Shown: piece by piece, positions 6,501 to 6,988 of the stretch
How the letters are laid out: each line of letters starts with the position of its first letter
How positions within the stretch are numbered: the first letter of the stretch is position 1
Assembly: GCA_007123695.1 (NCBI GenBank)
Contig: SLGN01000751.1
Span: 1-6,988 of the forward strand
Reading direction: 5' to 3'
DNA: 6,988 nt
Source: Verrucomicrobiales bacterium
GTDB lineage: Bacteria > Verrucomicrobiota > Verrucomicrobiia > Verrucomicrobiales > DEV007
The notes under the pieces: generated by a model
Database searches by the model: none
Seen by the model: only the letters and a program-made list of their open reading frames with translations
What the model was told of the DNA's origin: nothing
Program-made: the position numbers and the translations under genes

Positions 6501-6971
6501 GATCCCGGCCTCGATGCGCAGGGACGAGGCGGAGTCGCTGCGCAGCTCGGGGTCGGCTCCGTCGAACTGGAGCAGGAACGGGCCGCTGCCGGGAGCAATG
6601 ACGTAGGCCCCCGCCTGCGCCCCGACGACGAGACGGTTGAGAGTGATCGACTCTCCGAGAGTCACGGTGCCGCCTTGGCCGGGGTTCGAGTAGCCGGAAG
6701 CCGCGCCGAAATGCGCGACGCTAGTGGCCGAGTTCACCCAAGGGATGCGGATGGAGTCGAAGAGCGAGGCGCCCTCGGTCCAGAAGGAGGGCGGCCCACC
6801 GCTGCTCCAGAGTCCGTCGCCGTTCTGGTTGCCGTCGGCGAGAGGGGCGGCATCCCAGAAATAGTCTTGGCCGACTGCGGCAGCCGGGGCCATTCCGACA
6901 AGCGCGGCGGTGAAAACGAAAAGCGCCAAGCGCCGCCGCAAGACGGAAGCGGGAGGGATCGACTGCGTCAT
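1..6971 (-). CDS. Giant secreted PATR (autotransporter-associated beta-strand) repeat protein, N-terminal part; 3' end beyond window
   Basis: The minus strand is open for 2,323 codons from the ATG at 6971 to the left edge. The frame is supported by a textbook signal peptide right after the ATG, nine PATR repeats in the same frame, and third positions almost always G or C. The mature part is rich in Gly, Ala, Thr, Ser, Asn, Leu and Val with short alternating strands, as expected for a right-handed beta-helix or beta-solenoid. I find no cysteine and only ten lysines. Three modules begin at about residues 37, 823 and 1747. Family members are exported adhesin-like or surface proteins, but no enzymatic motif is visible and the exact role is unknown. 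The C-terminal anchor (an autotransporter barrel, PEP-CTERM or another sorting signal) would lie outside the window. No stop precedes the ATG in the 17 bases available, so a slightly earlier start is possible. Family and strand are near certain; function is not. Confidence 0.93.
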   Translation of the reverse strand, partial: MTQSIPPASVLRRRLALFVFTAALVGMAPAAAVGQDYFWDAAPLADGNQNGDGLWSSGGPPSFWTEGASLFDSIRIPWVNSATSVAHFGAASGYSNPGQGGTVTLGESITLNRLVVGAQAGAYVIAPGSGPFLLQFDGADPELRSDSASSLRIEAGIVSAGTLLKTGSGRVVLAAPAGQTSLGGFHIQQGTVALAEAGTLPSSLTLVIGEGSTAGRLEVLADQSLAGLRFESRAAAATNEVTIASGVTLTVNGSVFSGIFDGNTNGDTTRTVFSGGGSFVVDAATGSFAVSSGARTVGGNNISIFDLSGLASFDATVNRFDVGRPTNLAGTYQGSGRPDATLHLAAANQITANTLAVGFNSQVTTSNFLTLGQENVIHANSIVVGGGRASGTVEFATGLDQPTLVLRGQGGGATRANLTLADSRNTSSIGGLGGSSVPVGTVDLSGGTVDLLLGTVNIGYGGTDNGGFAGGAYGRGEGYFTFDGVGSIVDVNRLHIGITASSSLEATNPATDPVLTAIGVFTMNGGTLVVNEALVLARSLDNAAGNQQSINGTFNLNGGQAFVNAPIQLGEHTSTGSGILTGTLNLNGGSLAVDGDILRGGEFTVGVLNLHGASLDMQGHAIGDATYAVDISLQSGRLANVAEINGGADLVKSGAGSLILDGTNAFAGTVRVEGGRIVVASTTALQNAASVAVEAGGAFDFATGSGGTLTLSTASGTALSLADGASLGAELGSATGSILVQAGASVATDASAAVGVNLYRIGSAAPPASSILLSAPGGGITANGATYSLGAVYGATDFTATLDVTDTQIEVLTSAATALTSAYWMGGFGPGIGIWAASNGFDAGNWVTNADGTGATGLVPGAAADVFFSATGATLPALTELGADMSFQSLTVNTASPLSVATTGHRLALLGASPLTVNAGAGAVSFGADLELGAAGTVTLHIDNAGGFTLDGVLSAPSASHLVKTGSGALTLTQPSLHSARTSVLGGVLAIGSQAALGSNPVAFAADHLTLAGGTLRADTSFRLDDANRGITLGAGDGTFEVNAGATLGIDQTIAGSGGLVKSGGGTLEITAPATYSGSTSIRGGTLVAAAGNNTLPTGTLNFEAASATLALGSSSQSVSALTFTAPGSASLVRVTGAGGSLTVNSSSITQIATSAQTNPLTLDLSELGAFTINGGSQNLRIGLTGSGHSAGGAVPVVTVFLAETNTLTGGTLLIADQVGSSGGGLTTIHLGQTNTLNFNTITQVTDRSSGVLRFADGLVEPTATIRAQNGTGAVGTWNMGGLNNFTNNVWTATADFRGGTLDALVTTLNVGRVLNRFGTIEADFLMDRGVLAVTDLNVGTASGTNTGAPTSVRVANSRFVLEGPGTVNATNLVLASNTSLAGTGTSTANGTVTVRDGAFNVSGGILMGRADNAGHFANATLEIFGGTVSVGGDIVRLATGDGTNNATLLLVGGALDLNGHAIGTAVRPIQTLSLEHGTLRNVSEINGGSDWTKSGGGTLVLEGTNTFSGGVTVTGGTLAFSAADQLGDTSASNTLTLDGGTLAYTGLGSTSLAANQSLSLGGAGGTIAVVSAGGSLELTGAISAASAADLEKTGAGTLFASGGIDLSGGQLTVSQGLLSGGLSASGIGGLDIASGAALHLADGVATTVNLASLVLADGSTLGFELGAPGINDALAVSGAADVAGSVSFDFFDLGGMDFGTYDLVTASSGLAAATYLVGAAPVGFNLVITASGTLVQLTASDLIRRYWGGAIDGSWSTLNAGATNWAINADGTSDPGALPGSADTVVFSASSAPLAGGAIHTTLDGAFVIDSLQFLATPAGVDTVTVAPGSGGSLAIAPLTANNGILVEDNAGAVTISAPLTAGATQTWHVAGTGANGSSLTLAGALVLDAAVTKTGDGVLALDGARSGVGSLAIAGGRLDYGIAAAGGGGATSFASGTSFDNRSGAPLVLDAGGTMSWTGDLLFHGSHDLDLGDRSLALGGDVALTVAASTLTVPGAIGDGGGDHLLLKDGPGTLVLSGDNSHSGGTTLASGTLGLGSASALGTGVFTIGDGTVLRNAAGAPLALSTGNLMVWEGGFTFEGPHDLDLGPGQATIQADAEVTVANSRLSVGGGLSDGGLGYRLVKDGAGELALGGQSQYGGDTLVKEGVLLLLGHEALPAGTTVRLGEGGTAGTLDLGGFSQTVAGLRVDSTTNAVTNQLVVADNETFTVNGGVVVGGVGTNTTTRFVASGGGHLVVNSGGANFQVGGLTTTSPVTRNAAEADLSGLASFTANLGGGVLRVGETGGPTGTAAPSTLRLAENNHIVASSIRVGDATPPESPNNP
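522..611 (-). repeat. PATR repeat 9 (residues 2121-2150)
   Basis: Y-R-L-V-K2125-D-G-A-G-E-L-A-L-G-G, then Q-Y-G-G-D-T-L-V-K-E-G-V-L-L. Lys2146 in its second half is the only lysine I find in the protein that is not at the PATR core position. Confidence 0.86.
522..806 (-). repeat. 115-residue tandem repeat, copy b (residues 2056-2150, includes PATR repeat 9)
   Basis: Second tandem copy: L-R-N-A-A-G-A-P-L, then HDLDLG (2084-2089), then G-G-L-S-D-G-G and PATR 9. The match to copy a fades after PATR 9, where the sequence passes into the long unit shared with module 1. Confidence 0.82.
807..1151 (-). repeat. 115-residue tandem repeat, copy a (residues 1941-2055, includes PATR repeat 8)
   Basis: From FDNRSGAPL through HDLDLG (1969-1974) and V-P-G-A-I-G-D-G-G-G to PATR 8. 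It aligns without a gap to the next 115 residues at an exact offset of 115, with about 40 identities in the first 95 positions by eye, including G-A-P-L, H-D-L-D-L-G, D-G-G and K-D-G-x-G-x-L-x-L. The adjacency and constant period indicate a tandem duplication inside module 3. Confidence 0.85.
867..959 (-). repeat. PATR repeat 8 (residues 2005-2035)
   Basis: L-L-L-K2010-D-G-P-G-T-L-V-L-S-G-D-N-S-H-S-G-G-T-T-L-A-S-G-T-L is nearly full consensus. Asp follows the lysine instead of the usual Ser or Thr, a variant shared only with PATR 9. Confidence 0.92.
1212..1301 (-). repeat. PATR repeat 7 (residues 1891-1920)
   Basis: The core A-A-V-T-K1895-T-G-D-G-V-L-A-L-D-G is clear. The turn is shortened (ARSGVGS), and it ends L-A-I-A-G-G-R-L. 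It is the first PATR of module 3, in the place PATR 1 occupies in module 1. Confidence 0.8.
1602..1733 (-). other. Module 3 opening segment (residues 1747-1790)
   Basis: YWGGAIDGSW (1747-1756), TNWAINADGT (1764-1773), LPGSADTVVFSA (1779-1790). It shares Y-W-x-G, Trp1756, N-W, N-A-D-G-T, P-G, A-D-x-V and F-S-A with residues 823-870 and lies 924 residues later. It marks the start of the third module. Confidence 0.85.
1734..2009 (-). other. Module 2 closing segment (residues 1655-1746)
   Basis: This stretch carries the family's usual end of a PATR block: STLGFELGAPGINDALAVSG, then V-S-F-D-F-F-D-L, FGTYDLVTA and finally GTLVQLTASD directly before the next Y-W opening. It supports placing the module 2/3 boundary at residues 1746/1747. 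Confidence 0.7.
2115..2207 (-). repeat. PATR repeat 6 (residues 1589-1619)
   Basis: The first half is canonical (A-D-L-E-K1593-T-G-A-G-T-L). The second half is altered to SGGIDLSGGQLTVSQGLL, without the N-T-Y/F-S-G turn but with the closing V-S-Q-G-x-L. Confidence 0.82.
2412..2504 (-). repeat. PATR repeat 5 (residues 1490-1520)
   Basis: The best consensus copy in the window: K1494-S-G-G-G-T-L-V-L-E-G-T-N-T-F-S-G-G-V-T-V-T-G-G-T-L. It continues into DQLGDTSASNTLTLDGGTL, the usual post-PATR strand pair. Confidence 0.95.
2421..2606 (-). repeat. N-G-H-A-I-G / PATR unit, copy 2 (residues 1456-1517, includes PATR repeat 5)
   Basis: LDLNGHAIG (1456-1464) leads to HGTLRNVSEINGG and then PATR 5. Compared with residues 615-675 the H-A-I-G block, the R-x-N-V-x-E-I-N-G-G block and the PATR are colinear with a single-residue length change. 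The strands before it also match in character (FGGTVSVGGDIVR against NGGSLAVDGDILR). Confidence 0.85.
3447..3482 (-). repeat. D-L-S-x-L-x-x-F element, module 2 (from residue 1164)
   Basis: DLSELGAF (1164-1171) is followed by NLRIG, the counterpart of DLSGLASF and its downstream D/R-V-G strand in modules 1 and 3. The unit is looser here: the upstream G-E-G-x-T-A-G landmark of the other two copies is not recognisable, and the spacing differs. I therefore call only the element, not a full copy. Confidence 0.5.
3708..3800 (-). repeat. PATR repeat 4 (residues 1058-1088)
   Basis: Strong match: G-G-L-V-K1062-S-G-G-G-T-L-E-I, then ATYSGSTSIRGGTLV. It lies 98 residues after PATR 3 and is preceded by a strand of the type often seen just before PATR (NAGATLGIDQTIAGSG). 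Confidence 0.9.
4002..4094 (-). repeat. PATR repeat 3 (residues 960-990)
   Basis: The core is S-H-L-V-K964-T-G-S-G-A-L-T-L and the ending is SVLGGVLAIG. The turn is diverged (QPSLHSAR in place of N-T-Y-S-G). It is followed by SQAALGSNPVAF, a typical post-PATR strand. Confidence 0.82.
4362..4505 (-). other. Module 2 opening segment (residues 823-870)
   Basis: It begins YWMGGFGPG, with Trp835, then GNWVTNADGT (844-853), P-G (860-861) and ADVFFSA (864-870). The pattern Y-W-x-G, W, N-W, N-A-D-G-T, P-G, A-D-x-V-x-F-S-A is shared with residues 1747-1790, so it marks a module boundary. Similar segments separate repeat blocks in other giant PATR proteins. The preceding strands (DVTDTQIEVL) look like the close of module 1. 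Confidence 0.82.
4938..5030 (-). repeat. PATR repeat 2 (residues 648-678)
   Basis: Good consensus: A-D-L-V-K652-S-G-A-G-S-L-I-L-D-G-T-N, then A-F-A-G and V-R-V-E-G-G-R-I. It lies at the end of the H-A-I-G unit of module 1 and before the tail of that module. Confidence 0.88.
4947..5129 (-). repeat. Q-G-H-A-I-G / PATR unit, copy 1 (residues 615-675, includes PATR repeat 2)
   Basis: LDMQGHAIG (615-623) is followed by a strand ending SGRLANVAEINGG and then PATR 2. PATR 2 has Lys652 in the core LVKSGAGSLILDGTNAFAG, which is close to the family consensus. The same H-A-I-G to E-I-N-G-G to PATR order is seen at residues 1456-1517, so the block duplicated as one piece. Synonymous codons differ between the copies, so the duplication is not recent. 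Confidence 0.85.
5898..6404 (-). repeat. Long unit copy 1, module 1 (residues 190-358)
   Basis: Landmarks in order are GEGSTAG (209-215), AGLR (226-229), LTVNG (249-253), FSGGGSFVV (273-281), DLSGLASF (306-313) and ITANTLAVG (350-358). The same landmarks appear in the same order and at nearly the same spacing at residues 2148-2312, so this is a genuine long-range internal duplication rather than shared low complexity. It also has a D-x-N-x-N-G-D loop (261-267) that the second copy lacks. Confidence 0.8.
6402..6491 (-). repeat. PATR repeat 1 (residues 161-190)
   Basis: The core is GTLLKTGSGRVVLA with Lys165. The second half is degenerate: the usual N-T-Y-S-G turn is replaced by AGQTSLGG. It ends in IQQGTVAL, matching the family's V-x-x-G-T-L ending. 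It introduces the long unit that recurs near the left edge of the window. Confidence 0.75.
6696..6863 (-). other. Module 1 opening segment (residues 37-92)
   Basis: This segment starts YFWDAAPLADGNQNGDGLW and has Trp at 39, 55, 64 and 78, followed by ATSVAHFGAASG (82-93). It sits where a module opening belongs, straight after the signal peptide. It resembles the openings at residues 823 and 1747 in starting with an aromatic/Trp pair and ending in a short Phe-containing strand, but it is more diverged and lacks the N-W and P-G-x-A-D elements. It contains a D-x-N-x-N-G-D loop at residues 46-52. Confidence 0.55.
6876..6971 (-). other. Signal peptide, residues 1-32
   Basis: The n-region runs to residue 14 and ends in three arginines (12-14). 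It is followed by a hydrophobic core LALFVFTAALVGMAPA (15-30) and an A-A-A stretch (30-32) that fits a signal peptidase I site, with cleavage probably after Ala32 and the mature chain starting VGQDYFWD. This implies Sec-dependent export across the inner membrane. It also supports Met1 as the start, because the only nearby alternative, Met27, would remove the arginines and most of the core. The exact cleavage position is a reading by eye. Confidence 0.88.
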
Positions 6972-6988
6972 CGGAGGGGGGACGGGAA
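6972..6988 (-). promoter_or_regulatory. Leader immediately upstream of the start codon; no Shine-Dalgarno sequence
   Basis: On the coding strand the bases before the ATG are TTCCCGTCCCCCCTCCG. This is a pyrimidine tract with no purine-rich ribosome binding site. It contains CCTCC, the complement of a Shine-Dalgarno core, directly next to the start codon. Initiation may be leaderless or independent of Shine-Dalgarno pairing, or the true start may lie upstream. No promoter can be judged because the window ends here. Confidence 0.45.

Noticed and set aside
6891..6893. Met27 as an alternative start
   Set aside because: Starting there would discard the arginine-containing n-region and most of the hydrophobic core of the signal peptide, and no Shine-Dalgarno sequence precedes it.
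6921..6941. Twin-arginine (Tat) signal
   Set aside because: The three arginines at 12-14 are followed by L-A-L-F, not the S/T-R-R-x-F-L-K pattern. An ordinary Sec signal with a basic n-region explains it.
6972..6984. GGAGGGGGGACGG on the plus strand as a ribosome binding site or G-quadruplex
   Set aside because: No plus-strand start codon follows within the window. The G-run count is too low and cut off by the edge to call a quadruplex.
1..6988. CRISPR array, transposon ends, tRNA or rRNA, terminator hairpins
   Set aside because: The repeats are diverged protein-coding units in one frame, not identical direct repeats with spacers. I saw no inverted ends, cloverleaf or rRNA-like sequence, and no gap between genes to hold a terminator.

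Overview
The window lies inside one very large gene. Read on the minus strand, a single frame is open from an ATG at 6971 to the left edge. It gives 2,323 codons plus two bases, with no stop. The product starts with a clear signal peptide. The rest is a Gly/Ala/Thr/Ser/Asn-rich repetitive beta protein carrying nine copies of the autotransporter-associated (PATR, 'passenger-associated transport') beta-strand repeat, whose core reads K-[ST/D]-G-x-G-x-L. I call it the N-terminal part of a giant secreted or surface-exposed PATR-repeat protein. Its C-terminus, and so the way it is anchored or exported, is outside the window.

Organism: the DNA is very GC-rich (roughly 70% by eye), and third codon positions are almost all G or C. 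Giant PATR proteins built from modules opening with a Y-W-x-G ... N-W ... P-G-x-A-D-x-V-x-F-S-A segment are typical of Verrucomicrobiota and some relatives, so that phylum is my best guess. This is inference from family knowledge. No rRNA or housekeeping gene is present to confirm it.

Layout, N- to C-terminus (right to left): 17 bases of leader with no Shine-Dalgarno sequence; signal peptide (residues 1-32); module 1 (about 37-822) with PATR 1 and 2; module 2 (823-1746) with PATR 3 to 6; module 3 (1747 to beyond the left edge) with PATR 7 to 9. The modules share parts in similar order: opening segment, PATR, a unit built round D-L-S-x-L-x-x-F, N-G-G-rich strands, and an N/Q-G-H-A-I-G unit leading into another PATR. 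At the left edge module 3 is retracing module 1 about 1,958 residues later, so the protein probably continues for hundreds of residues or more.

There is no second gene, RNA gene, mobile element or CRISPR array. The long plus-strand open frames are antisense shadows of this GC-rich gene. I see no new multi-gene system. The points of interest are the protein's architecture and its odd composition: no cysteine, and ten lysines of which nine sit at the same PATR position.
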